Shown here piece after piece: positions 32,101-36,040 of a stretch of 64,000 bases of DNA. Source of the DNA: Manduca sexta (taxonomy: Eukaryota; Arthropoda; Insecta; Lepidoptera; Sphingidae); contig NC_051119.1 in NCBI RefSeq assembly GCF_014839805.1, forward strand, positions 932,743 through 996,742, given 5' to 3'. Position 1 is the stretch's first letter, and each line of letters starts with the position of its first letter. Position numbers and translations under genes: made by a program. The notes below the pieces were generated by a model. That model was given only the letters and a program-made list of their open reading frames with translations, made no database searches and had not been told where the DNA came from.

Positions 32101-33984
32101 TAAACCTTCCTCTTGAATCACTCTATCTATTACAAAAAACTGCATCAAAATCCGTTGCGTAGTTTTAAAGATTTAAGCATACAAAGGGACATAGGGACAG
32201 AGAAAGCGACTTTGTTTTATACTATGTAGTGATGTAGTGATGTACGGACACCTGCTTGTTACAATTTTACTATACATAAATGTTTGTGTAATTTACGTAG
32301 TTTTCGACAAAATGATTGCATTTAAATATTAATCCGCAGTAAAGTATTTAACTGGAAAATATTGGTATCTGTGAAGTAAACATTTACAGTGCTTCCTGGT
32401 TGATTAACATTATTTTATTTATTGTTCATATTTATTTGAAGGTATAATTATTTTGTCGAGAAATACCAACCACATTAAAAATGATTATGAATATTATGGT
32501 TATACTCATGAATTAATGTGAATTAATGTTAATATTGTAGTGGAACGGACTGCCGAGACAAATGTCCGCAGTGCACACACCTCTGACTTTTCTAAAAAAA
32601 TCCTGTGTGTATTCTTTGTGAATTATCGCTTGCTTTAACGGTGAAGGAAAACATCGTGAGGAAATCTGCAAACTTGATAAATTCTTTATAGGAATTTTGA
32701 GGGTTTGTGAAGTCTACCAATCCGCACTAGGCCAGCGTGGTGGACTAAGGCCAGTATATAATACAGGGCTGATATTAGTATTATTACAATGTGAATATTT
32801 GTAACGATCATGAAATCAGTGAATTAATTTTAGCGTTCATTACAACCCAGTCGTCGTACCTCCACTCGAATGCTTAGAGATGAGCTATTGGGATAGTATA
32901 CTGGTAGGTGTCTCATATGTGAGCTTCCGCCTGGGTAGGTACCACTGCAATGCCTATTTTTGCCGCTAAACAGCACTGTCACAGTGTGTTCCAGTTTGAA
33001 CATTGTAGCCAGTGTAACTACTGGACATAATGAGACATAACATCTCATGTTTCAGTGGAATACAAAATAATACTTATTTAAGGCGTTGGATAGTTTTTTT
33101 TACTGTTTATGGGCGGTCTTATCGCCTATCATCAGGCGAACGGCAAACTGGTCTTGTCAATTAGAGCAATAAAAAAAATTTGTTTATTGGAATTAATTGT
33201 ATCGACAAGTGTTTGTGCGTTGTTGTAGTGGTGGGCGAGTGGGGTGGAGGCGGCGGCGGCGAGTGGTGGGCGCTCGGGCTCGGCGCGGGGCTCGTGCCGC
33301 ACCCGCTGTGGCACGACGCAGAGCCCGCCGCCGCCTTCCGCGCGCTGCTGCACAGGTACCGCGCCGCACCACACACCACACTACACACCATACAGTACAC
33401 ACCACTCATCATACACTACACACCATACACACTATACACCACACACTACACTACACACCACACACTACACACCGCACATCGTACACCGCACACTACACAT
33501 TACATATCGTACACCGCACACTACACACTACACACTACACACTACACACTACACACTACACACTACACACTACACACTACACACTACACACTACACACTA
33601 CACACTACACACTACACACTACACACTACACACTACACACTACACACTATACACTACACACTACACACTATACACTACACACCACACACCACACACAGCC
33701 ACTACATACAAAAATTAACCAATCAACACCTAGTAATTATATTGTTTTGTTGTCTTTGCTGTGTATTTTCTACTGATAGGAAGGAGTAATGTAAAGTCGG
33801 TTTGTGTAGGTACGTGCTGGCGCTGCCGCCGCCGGTGCTGCGTCCGGCGGGCGCGGCGGGCGCGGGCGCGGGCGCGGGCGGGGTGCCGGGCGCGGAGGGC
33901 GGGGCGGTGTGCGCGGGCGCATCGCCGCCGCGCGGCTCGTCGCCCGACGCGCTGCGGCTCGTGCACAACAAGGTGCACACGTAG
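2061..33984 (+). CDS. hbn: homeobrain-type Q50 paired-like homeobox gene, six exons (whole gene span)
   Basis: Six exons (2061-2133, 9856-10016, 11951-12088, 24742-24829, 33229-33355, 33810-33984) join in frame to 762 nt, giving 253 residues and a TAG stop. Every intron is GT...AG and junction phases agree (1, 0, 0, 1, 2). The protein has an octapeptide-like YTIDSILG at residues 11-18, a His/Glu repeat at about 35-60, and a homeodomain at 79-138 with Q50, N51 and the W48-F49 pair. Its C-terminus includes [12 protein letters not shown], comparable to a segment I recall in fly Homeobrain, and an OAR-like SSPDALRL. The [14 protein letters not shown] start of the homeodomain and the [12 protein letters not shown] helix region favour Homeobrain over Arx, Aristaless or Rx. 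Known role of the family: nuclear DNA-binding regulator of anterior brain development. The protein is shorter than fly Hbn (about 400 residues), so an extra exon cannot be excluded. Confidence 0.85.
3790..3985 (+). mobile_element. Family D MITE, near-complete, with a second partial copy behind it
   Basis: GGATTTTCCAAAGGGGAACC at the left and ATGGACACTTCGCCACTG at the right are the two ends of family D, whose TIR is CAGTGGCGAAAGG. The core 'TGCATAAATGAGGTCTGCAAAT...TGATAATTAGATTTTACATAAA' is shared with 7832-8005, 15147-15240, 21417-21500 and 42895-43035. A reversed partial copy of the same right arm follows to about 4050. Confidence 0.6.
4488..4792 (-). repeat. SINE family A, full-length, minus strand
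   Basis: Read on the minus strand it begins GCGGCGATAGCCTAGTTG, has a B-box-like GGTTCGAATCC near 4727-4740 and ends in the tail 'GCCCGTGCTCAGCAGTGGGACAGTATACC'. It contains a local 20-bp duplication (GTTGTTGAAAAGTTGGAGA-type) at about 4677-4707. The A/B-box layout marks it as tRNA-derived. Confidence 0.75.
5328..5600 (+). repeat. Family C repeat
   Basis: Starts GCTTTGAATGACGAGACGAG, runs through CGCTCATAAACAGTAGAAAC and ends near TACCTACCCAGGCGGATTGT. Other copies: 12265-12560 (+), 19258-19443, 31425-31712, 32903-33172, 40398-40685 and 55160-55455 (all minus). Class unknown, possibly a SINE. Confidence 0.65.
6150..6262 (+). repeat. Degenerate SINE A 3' fragment
   Basis: 'GTGCGCACTAGGCCAGCGTGG' and 'CCAGCAGTGGGATAGTATA' match the 3' half of family A; the middle has diverged. 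The 5' tRNA-like part is missing. Confidence 0.5.
7076..7275 (+). repeat. Family B repeat
   Basis: Starts TATATCCGCCCGGATAGCGA and runs through 'TGTTAAAACCG', 'CCGGGATCACC', 'CAGGCCAGCATAATTG' to a segment reading CACCCGAGTTACCATGAGGT. Shared with copies at 9560, 18236, 18515 (minus), 24535 (minus), 45449, 53690 (minus), 58410 (minus) and 63835. Class uncertain; no coding content. Confidence 0.65.
7832..8005 (-). mobile_element. Family D MITE, near full length
   Basis: The left end GCAGTGGCGAAGGATCC and the right end 'CCTTTCAGAAAATTTCACC' are inverted copies of the family D termini. The body (TTATTAGTCGATTTGCAGTC, TTTATGCATATTAATACC) is the reverse complement of the core at 3840-3900. About 170 bp, non-coding. 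Confidence 0.6.
8885..9175 (+). repeat. RTE-type LINE 3' end
   Basis: Contains CAAATTTCATCCAAATCCGT, TCAGCAGTTTCTCCGG and the terminal 'CTTTCGCTTTTATTATATTAGTA', the hallmark of lepidopteran RTE 3' ends that finish in short simple repeats. No reading frame remains. Confidence 0.55.
9560..9765 (+). repeat. Family B repeat close to hbn exon 2
   Basis: TATATCCGCCCAGGTAGCGA to 'GTCAACATTCTTGTTGGACCC', followed by a degenerate end. It ends about 90 bp before the exon 2 acceptor at 9855. Confidence 0.65.
9856..10016 (+). CDS. hbn: hbn exon 2: His/Glu-rich linker and basic lead into the homeodomain
   Basis: The acceptor TGCAG ends at 9855, and the phase-1 junction makes Asp25. The exon encodes a Ser/Asp stretch, then an alternating His-Glu run ([10 protein letters not shown] with a few Gln/Ala changes), then [11 protein letters not shown]. 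The RPRK end is the usual lead-in to the Homeobrain homeodomain. It closes in phase 0 at GTGACT (10017). Coding for the repeat is mostly GAA/CAC/CAT codons, so it could expand or contract by slippage. Confidence 0.85.
10017..11950. other. hbn: hbn intron 2
   Basis: 1.9 kb, AT-rich. The only recognisable item is the LINE fragment at 10310-10572. The plus-strand open frames at 10129-10439 cross this fragment in the wrong sense and carry no domain. Bases 10580-11930 show nothing I can name beyond short A/T runs. Confidence 0.7.
10310..10572 (-). pseudogene. LINE reverse-transcriptase C-terminal fragment
   Basis: On the minus strand bases 10570-10415 stay open and read [16 protein letters not shown] followed by [16 protein letters not shown], the familiar 'W-GH-RM' tail of RTE-like LINE ORF2 proteins. 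A stop then follows, and the sequence continues as the usual 3' end (TGGGATAGAGGAG). A related decayed copy lies at 46900-47200 on the plus strand. Confidence 0.7.
11951..12088 (+). CDS. hbn: hbn exon 3: homeodomain residues 1-46
   Basis: The acceptor AAGCAG ends at 11950. Forty-six codons encode [20 protein letters not shown], then helix 2 ([11 protein letters not shown]) and the start of helix 3 (SEARVQ). The exon ends at Gln46 with a GTCAGT donor (12089). An intron between homeodomain residues 46 and 47 is the standard position in paired-like genes. Codon use is strongly GC-rich compared with the flanks. A hexamer array begins about a dozen bases inside the intron. Confidence 0.95.
12100..12201 (+). 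repeat. GGGCAG hexamer array beside the exon 3 donor
   Basis: About 16 copies of GGGCAG, nearly perfect over the last dozen, begin roughly 12 bases after the GT at 12089. Read through, they would add Gly-Gln repeats, but the splice donor precedes them. Regularly spaced GGGG runs on the sense strand make G-quadruplex formation in the pre-mRNA possible. Confidence 0.9.
12265..12560 (+). repeat. Family C repeat
   Basis: GCTTTGAATGACGAGACGAG at the start and 'GGTGGCAGAAGTAGGC...GAGATACCTACCACCAG' at the end. Nearly full length. Confidence 0.65.
12680..12960. promoter_or_regulatory. GC-rich island with a homeodomain-type core
   Basis: GC-rich flanks (CGGGAGGGTCGCGGGAGGGA and CCCCTCGCCCCACCCCCG) enclose an AT core with TGTGTAATTAAAATTAGTTT, then 'CAATTGCAGCTAAATTGTGCCACCTG', which joins an E-box (CACCTG) to the AT motifs. 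No coding frame of any family. Candidate cis-regulatory element; inference only. Confidence 0.3.
13704..15136 (-). mobile_element. Decayed THAP-domain DNA transposon with inverted ends
   Basis: The ends ATAGGGGACCGGACA (left, from 13706) and TGTCCGGTCCCCTAT (right, 15120-15134) are 15-bp inverted repeats about 1.43 kb apart. Inside, on the minus strand, is a broken THAP exon (14559-14804). THAP plus inverted ends fits P-element-like or related transposons. No target duplication is evident, and the catalytic part of a transposase was not found, so it is internally deleted or badly eroded. Confidence 0.6.
14559..14804 (-). pseudogene. THAP zinc-finger exon of a dead transposase
   Basis: Minus-strand frame with Cys-VVPE-Cys, then FIDVP, the conserved Trp in NWLQLARR, and 44 positions later Cys-Glu-Asp-His-Phe, i.e. 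the complete C2CH zinc ligands of a THAP domain. An in-frame TAG (14580-14582) lies just before FCEDHF, so the domain cannot be translated through. The exon ends with a good GTAAGT donor (minus strand, 14558-14553). THAP domains are DNA-binding modules found at the N-terminus of P-type transposases. Confidence 0.7.
15146..15240 (+). mobile_element. Family D MITE, left half
   Basis: GCAGTGGCGAAAGGTAAAAT through ATGCGGTCTGCAAATCGTTC to TGATAATTAGG. It begins only about 10 bp after the right end of the THAP element and lacks its right arm. The open frames through here (15149-15604 and the minus-strand one) are accidental. Confidence 0.6.
15895..15995 (+). repeat. CGCGACTCGCC minisatellite
   Basis: Eight or so degenerate 10-12 bp units of the type CGCGACTCGCC, e.g. 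at 15908, 15919, 15948 and 15972. It lies at the end of a GC-rich stretch (15600-15990) with no recognised protein. Confidence 0.6.
16020..16085 (+). repeat. SINE A 3' tail fragment
   Basis: GAGGAGGCTCGTGCCCAACA, then 'GTGGGACAGTATATAACACAGGGCTGATATTATTA', the terminal part of family A only. Confidence 0.55.
16863..17033 (+). mobile_element. Family E MITE
   Basis: Left end GGGGCCTTATTCTCTATCCC and right end 'ATCATACAGAATAAG' are inverted. Matches the pair at 30764-30938 and 30971-31146 along its full length. Non-coding, about 170 bp. Confidence 0.65.
17040..17290. promoter_or_regulatory. GC-rich island with TAAT motifs
   Basis: GC-rich unique sequence with GAGCTAATTGCCGCAGATTA, TAATGCC, GCTGTAATTGGCGG and a CCAATCAGG box. 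No protein family is encoded on either strand. Candidate enhancer; inference from composition and motifs only. Confidence 0.3.
17341..17632 (+). repeat. SINE family A
   Basis: AGCGCCGATAGCCTAGTTGG at the start and 'CCCAGCAGTGGGACAGTATATAG' near the end. tRNA-like head; B-box region GCAGGTTCAAAACCC at 17391. Confidence 0.75.
17640..18200 (+). repeat. Family K dispersed repeat
   Basis: TACTAGATTTGGCGTTCCGA and 'GGTTGTGTACGGAGTGACGCTCATGATATAAGA' recur, reversed, at 38700-39020, and partly at 36900-37160. The right part (TTAAACTAGGAAACCGGTGA, GCTGAAACAAGTTTATAAGT) recurs reversed at 59510-59665. Class not recognised. Confidence 0.5.
18236..18650. repeat. Two family B copies in inverted orientation
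   Basis: Plus-strand copy 18236-18460 (TATATCCGTCCGGATAGCAA start) and minus-strand copy 18515-18650 (ends ...GCTATCCGGGCGGATATGCA) are separated by about 60 bp. Together they can fold into a long hairpin. Confidence 0.65.
18699..19031 (+). repeat. SINE family A, best full-length copy
   Basis: GCGGCGATAGCCTAGTTGGG at the start, a B-box-like GCAGGTTCAAATTCC, GTGGTGGATTAAGGCCTAAT, and an (ATT)n tail at 19010-19031. The A and B boxes are where a tRNA promoter would lie, so this is a good reference copy for the family. Confidence 0.8.
19258..19443 (-). repeat. Family C repeat, partial
   Basis: Minus-strand copy ending GGCAAGCACATCTCGTCATT; the 5' part (scored on + strand) starts GATTGTAGCCAGTGTAACTA. 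Confidence 0.6.
19790..20050. promoter_or_regulatory. Island with dense TAATTA/CAATTA sites
   Basis: A GC-rich segment (19790-19925) runs into TACTTAATTGCACTAATTAT, 'TTAATTTAGCTGCCGC', ACAATTAAATTGTTGTGCG and 'AGTCAATTAATTTTAATTGC'. At least eight ATTA-type cores occur in about 100 bp, the motif bound by Q50 homeodomains such as the one encoded here. Candidate enhancer, possibly autoregulated; inference. Confidence 0.35.
20590..20665 (+). repeat. Short CGGATCCGTCAT tandem
   Basis: GGATCCGTTGTCGAATCCGT, then CATCGGATCCGTCATCGGATCCGT: about four 12-bp units. Function unknown. Confidence 0.6.
20960..21350. promoter_or_regulatory. GC-rich unique island
   Basis: Non-repeat GC-rich DNA (GCGTCGAGTGCCGCCAAAGC, CCGCGCCGCGCGTGCTAATA). 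The open frames on both strands have no family content. Candidate regulatory element, weakly supported. Confidence 0.25.
21502..21715 (+). repeat. RTE-type LINE 3' end
   Basis: TAGCGACCCGCCCCGGCTTC, 'AAAATCCGTTGCGTAGTTTTAAAGATTTAAGC' and 'GACTTTGTTTTATACTATGTAGTGAT' are shared with 31931-32240. No reading frame remains. Confidence 0.65.
21807..22092 (+). mobile_element. Non-autonomous Helitron-type element
   Basis: Starts TCTATATATATAAAAATGAA and carries 'GGTCACGCCATCACGCGTGAACGG'. It ends after the hairpin GACAACGTCTGTC in GGTCAACTA. The same ends occur at 30381-30651, where the end reads CTAGT. A 5' TC, a 3' CTAG and a hairpin just before the end are Helitron features. No Rep/helicase frame is present. 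Confidence 0.7.
22174..22438. repeat. Palindromic element with 106-bp tandem units
   Basis: The 16-bp palindrome TGTTTGCCGGCAAACA occurs at 22195, 22301 and 22407, exactly 106 bp apart. Each interval is itself a near-perfect inverted repeat (CATGACAGCTACATGACA against its complement) around TATAACCTTATATACTACAT. The outer arms, GAAGCATCGGAATG and CATTCCGATGC, are also inverted, with TTAA near both ends. Looks like a MITE that duplicated in tandem. Confidence 0.8.
22498..22745 (+). repeat. LINE-like 3' tail, second copy
   Basis: GTCCTCACCGGTGTGGATCG to CGCCTACGTGATGAATAAAG, ending in a T-run. Matches 236-480. Confidence 0.55.
23320..23780. promoter_or_regulatory. GC-rich island with TAAT motifs
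   Basis: Includes a short GGGTGACTTC tandem near 23349-23375, then GGTAACCACGTATGAGTAAT, 'TTTTCATTACGCTTCC', a G/C-rich run and 'AATTGCCAACAATTACACCC'. No protein family on either strand. Candidate enhancer; inference. Confidence 0.3.
24280..24690 (-). repeat. Family B copy, interrupted
   Basis: Two collinear minus-strand pieces, 24280-24340 and 24535-24690, are separated by about 190 bp of AT-rich DNA. The second piece ends only about 50 bp before hbn exon 4. Confidence 0.5.
24742..24829 (+). CDS. hbn: hbn exon 4: homeodomain recognition helix
   Basis: The acceptor TGTGTACAG ends at 24741. The exon encodes [15 protein letters not shown], the C-terminal half of helix 3 with Gln50, Asn51 and Arg53, then a short linker [14 protein letters not shown]. 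Gln50 places the protein in the paired-like group that prefers TAATTA-type sites. The exon ends in phase 1 at GTCAGT (24830). Confidence 0.95.
24930..25180 (-). repeat. Family J tRNA-derived SINE
   Basis: On the minus strand: CCGGTGACGTGGTTGTACTT, a B-box GGGTTCGAATCC at 25097-25112, then 'GTGATGTTTCGG' and ATCACATCATGGGACGG. Begins about 100 bp after exon 4. Confidence 0.65.
25315..25450 (+). repeat. Family Q dispersed repeat
   Basis: 'TTCTTCCGACGTTTCGAAAGAC' with a CTTCGTCTTCG stretch. Related copies at 56575-56715 and 59170-59285. Class not assigned. Confidence 0.5.
25796..26541 (+). mobile_element. RTE-like composite element with three 123-bp internal units
   Basis: Starts ACTAGCTTTTGCTCGCGGCT, has an RTE-style middle (AAATTTCATCTTAATACGTT), then three exact-period units beginning ATTACTGCTCCGCTCC at 26126, 26249 and 26372, and ends CTTTATATAATAGTATAG. 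The same element with seven units lies at 60305-61566. ATTAAA flanks both ends and may be a target duplication. Confidence 0.8.
26995..27300 (-). mobile_element. Two partial family G MITE ends
   Basis: AGAAACAGACTTGTTATCAC with AGATAAATAACG (27030-27075), and 'GAGAAACAGATTTATCACAGC' with AACGTCTATGAATAAGGGGG (27240-27301), both match the right arm of the intact copy at 39792-40023. Confidence 0.55.
27410..27710 (-). repeat. SINE family A, minus strand, truncated 5' end
   Basis: 'ATATCAGCCCTGTATTATATACTGTCCCACTGC' to CACAACCAACTAGGCT; the last tRNA-like bases are missing where the family F MITE begins. Confidence 0.75.
27714..28004. mobile_element. Family F MITE, 291 bp, TTAA-flanked
   Basis: Begins TTAAGGTTATAGCTTAAGGT and ends with the complement, CTTAAGCTATAACCTTAA, with terminal inverted arms of about 65 bp. 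The middle is a second hairpin (TATGCATGGATATTTCGGCC and its complement). The copy at 39412-39702 has the same length and almost the same sequence. TTAA sites suggest piggyBac-type mobilisation. Confidence 0.85.
28600..28855 (+). repeat. Family J tRNA-derived SINE
   Basis: TTGGTGGCATACTTGTATTG, GGGTTCGGTCTCTGGGTCGG, 'TCAGTATCAGCCCGGAGTCT', 'GTGATAGGCTCG...TATCACATCATAGG'. Opposite-strand frames are shadows. Confidence 0.65.
29003..29350 (+). repeat. Bm1-like tRNA-derived SINE
   Basis: A-box-like TTCAGTGGCGTAGTTGTAAT, B-box GGTCCTGGGTTCAAATCTC, then CAGTCATGTCGGGCCGTCTC and 'GTGCACTATAATATCTCC', ending in a GGCCGAAAATTCGGCTAGGA palindrome. From memory it resembles the silkworm Bm1 SINE; not checked. 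Confidence 0.6.
30036..30307 (-). repeat. SINE family A, minus strand
   Basis: 'TATCAGCCCTGTATTATATAC' to ACCAACTAAGCTATCGTCGG; slightly shortened in the middle. Confidence 0.7.
30381..30651 (+). mobile_element. Non-autonomous Helitron-type element, cleanest ends
   Basis: 5' TCTATATATATAAAAATGAA preceded by A, 3' GACAACGTCTGTCGGGTCAA then CTAG followed by T. This is the A|TC...CTAG|T layout of Helitrons, with the GACAACGTCTGTC hairpin 10 bp before the end. The short open frame inside is not a Helitron protein. Confidence 0.75.
30764..31146. mobile_element. Inverted pair of family E MITEs
   Basis: Minus-oriented copy 30764-30938 and plus-oriented copy 30971-31146, about 32 bp apart, nearly identical. 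Each has GGGGCC(C)TTATTCT-type inverted ends. Confidence 0.75.
31237..31715 (-). repeat. Family C copies with the longer 5' flank
   Basis: A fragment at 31237-31275 (AGTCCGCCTGGGTAGGT), then 'TCAAGGGTTAGCTTAATATA...TGTTTCCTGATACTTCACTGG' and a full family C body on the minus strand to 31712. The same leader precedes the copy at 55160, so it belongs to the element. Confidence 0.6.
31815..32240 (+). repeat. Family N fragment followed by RTE 3' ends
   Basis: 'AAACTGCATTCAATTCCATGC' (N, 31826) runs into two GACCCG/GGCCCGCT...GGCTTCGCACGGGT starts at 31936 and 32020. The second carries the RTE tail shared with 21502-21715. Confidence 0.6.
32538..32786 (+). repeat. SINE family A, 5'-truncated
   Basis: 'GTGGAACGGACTGCCGAGAC' to ACAGGGCTGATATTAGTATT; the first 25 bases and a stretch before the tail are missing. 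Confidence 0.7.
32903..33172 (-). repeat. Family C repeat just upstream of hbn exon 5
   Basis: 'GGTAGGTGTCTCATATGTGAG' to CGGCAAACTGGTCTTGTCAA. It ends about 55 bp before the exon 5 acceptor, so the intron 4 branch point and polypyrimidine region lie immediately beside it. Confidence 0.65.
33229..33355 (+). CDS. hbn: hbn exon 5: glycine/tryptophan-rich C-terminal region
   Basis: A TGTTGTAG acceptor ends at 33228 and the phase-1 junction restores Val154. The exon encodes a run of six glycines, [17 protein letters not shown], and FRALLH. The last part lines up with a FHTLLSQYM-like segment I recall from fly Homeobrain. It closes in phase 2 at GTACCG (33356). The exon is squeezed between a family C repeat (ends about 33172) and a heptamer satellite (from about 33362). 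Confidence 0.8.
33356..33809. other. hbn: hbn intron 5, mostly satellite
   Basis: A 454-bp intron, about three quarters of which is the heptamer array at 33362-33705. Only the last 100 bp (33706-33809) are unique, ending in the exon 6 acceptor. Confidence 0.8.
33362..33705 (+). repeat. ACTACAC heptamer satellite
   Basis: Degenerate CACACCACACTACA-type units become a nearly perfect run of ACTACAC from about 33515 to 33680, then decay again. A 7-bp period leaves all three plus-strand frames open (Tyr-Thr-Leu-His-Thr-Thr-His-like), which explains the spurious long frames here. It is not the insect telomere repeat TTAGG. Confidence 0.95.
33810..33984 (+). CDS. hbn: hbn exon 6: C-terminus with OAR-like remnant
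   Basis: The acceptor TTTGTGTAG ends at 33809. The exon continues [12 protein letters not shown], then a low-complexity Ala/Gly block coded almost wholly by GCG/GGC, then [18 protein letters not shown] and TAG at 33982. SSPDALRL resembles the SSIAALRL core of the OAR domain of paired-like proteins but lacks the downstream Lys/His part, so it may be a decayed OAR. GC content is extreme and falls sharply after the stop. Confidence 0.8.
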
Positions 33985-35119
33985 CCGCGCCGCACACACC
34001 ACACGCCTGCCGGTCGCCAGTCGCACGGACTGTGCCGGTACAGCTTGCAGGACGGAACCGATGGACGATTGTGAACCAAATATCAAGTTTTTTGGCGTTT
34101 GATGTTTTTATACAGGGTGGATTTTATTTACTGTTTTTCCAAAACGTATGTACTGAGTCAATGAAGTACAATATGAATACAAAGCAAATAAAAAAAAATA
34201 GTCTAGTGCGAGCTGGACTCACACACCTGGGGTACTGTACAAACGTATTGTATCTAAATAAAATAAAAAATTGATAAATTTTACTATGCCGTTCACTCCG
34301 TAAACATGGAAATTTGCGGCATAATCGGTCATGTTTATTGATCGCGTTCACTTACAAATTTGACCTTTTCTCTACTGAAAGAAACCGATGGCCTACGAAT
34401 TTGATATAAATTTCACGTTATATAAAAAGTCTGATTTGCCAAATGAAACTTTTATTTTGCTTTCCAAATTCTTCAGAATCATTGTATATAATATAAAGAC
34501 GACGTATGTTCTGGAAAATCAGTGAATTAAATTCAACCGTATGCAGATATGGTCAAGAACTTGATGAAATAATTGTCAGTCTGGGAGTTATACTGAATAA
34601 GTAATTTCACATTCCATAGTTATAAGTCACATATCATTTTGTATCGGCACGTATTGAGTTGTTTGTAAGTGTTCGACATAGTGTCGCGAGTCGACACGGG
34701 ACTTAGACGTGTGTGCCTTACAGTTGTGTGTGTGCGACTTCAAACACACCGTATACTTCATACTTTAGAATTGTAGAGCTCTAAACTATATCAAAAGAGG
34801 TTTACGGACTTTGAATATCACAAAAACATTTTTGCAAAATTTTAATTATTCGAATAATAATAAATGACCATAGATTCTAATTCTAGATAATTTCCTTCAT
34901 GATTTAAAATCAATAAAAAAATATTAGCTGTACAATTCTAAAGATGTGATGCATGTGCGCCAGATTTAATACTTGTGCAGACGTATTGAACGTAACTACG
35001 TGTAAAAACAATAGGGATGTTGTATTATGTTATTTAGTCATTTTCATACTGAAATTTAAAAGATACGTGAGCGTTTCTAGGCAGAAACATTGTATGATTG
35101 TTGAGTTCGATTGTATTTA

Positions 35120-35440
35120 TTATTCTGGTGCGCAAGTAATAATTGTTTCACTGAGCAGTGGAGTCTTGCGCTCTTGATTAAGAATTTGAAATTCTATTGA
35201 GTTTGATTCTAGTGCGCAAGTAACTTGTGCAATTGTTTCATTAAATAATAATGTCTTGTGCTCTTGTTTAAAGAATATAAAGTTCGATTGCATTTGATTC
35301 TGGTGCGCAAGGAACTTGTGCAATTGTTTCATTAAACATTAGTGTCTTGTGCTCTCGTTTATAGATTATGAAATCCGATTTGCATTTGATTCTAGTGCGC
35401 ATGTAATTTGTGCAATTTTTTTATTATTCAGTAATGTGCC
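35120..35440 (+). repeat. 84-92 bp tandem array
   Basis: GTGCGCAAGTA-type motifs recur at 35128, 35212, 35303 and 35395, each followed by CTTGTGCAATTGTTTCATTA-like sequence and 'TCTTGTGCTCTTGTTTA'. About three and a half units. The complement, ACTTGCGCACCAG, appears once at 35703. Confidence 0.8.
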
Positions 35441-35910
35441 ATAACTGGGCTTTAACTTCTGAGGCTGAGATTTAACTTCTACTATTTTGGGATGATGAAA
35501 GCAATTACAGACACGTTCAACTTTTGACTAGTATATCATTGAGCAGACTTCATCATCAGGCGAGAGGCTTCTTTATTGCTTCAGAAGTATTAAAAAGCGT
35601 GAAAGTCTCACAGTTTCTGATATCCATGACAGTGTACTTGTATCCTTATTTAGCATCAGAACTATGTGAGTCTATTGCGTTTATTTATTTGCATGTGCAA
35701 GTTACTTGCGCACCAGATATTCAATCTATAGACATATATCCGTGTGCAATGTCAATATTGAACGAATGAAATGAATGTAATGTACGTTCGACGCAAACAT
35801 TGTTTGTCATGTATATTTATCTAATTTCAATACATTTAAATTAAATTAATGTGTACATAGTATGTAAATAGTGTAAATGAATACTAATGGGTAGAAGTGG
35901 GCGCGGCGCG

Positions 35911-36040
35911 TGACGTCGACGTGATGTTGAGCTGACGTGGACCTGACGTGGACCTGACGTGGACATGACGTGGACCTGACGTGGACCTGACGTGGAGTTG
36001 ACGTGAACATGACGGAGCTGACGTGGACGTGACGCGTCGC
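35911..36040 (+). promoter_or_regulatory. 11-bp array of TGACGTGG (CRE-like) sites
   Basis: TGACGTCG at 35911, TGATGTTG at 35922, then TGACGTGG or close variants at 35933, 35944, 35955, 35966, 35977, 35988, 35999 and 36010, a 9-bp step to 36019, and 36030. The spacing is exactly 11 bp, near one DNA turn. TGACGT is the ATF/CREB-type core. It could be a chance minisatellite in the UTR or a bZIP-binding element. Confidence 0.7.

Larger units (their letters stand above)
24830..33228. other. hbn: hbn intron 4
   Basis: 8.4 kb dominated by repeats (listed separately) and a short GC-rich patch at 28040-28170 (CGCGCGTCGATTTAAAATCG, AGCGCGGCGCCGAGCGC). 26560-26990 and 28170-28590 show only AT-rich DNA with no feature I can name. 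29350-29850 is AT-rich and unassigned. Confidence 0.7.

Noticed and set aside
33180..33789. Long plus-strand open frames of Tyr-Thr-Leu-His-Thr-Thr-His repeats
   Set aside because: They are created by the 7-bp satellite, which has no stop in any plus frame. Only the first part, in one frame, is hbn exon 5.
33362..36040. CRISPR-like or telomeric arrays
   Set aside because: The arrays lack unique spacers between constant repeats, and the heptamer is not TTAGG. The genome is eukaryotic.
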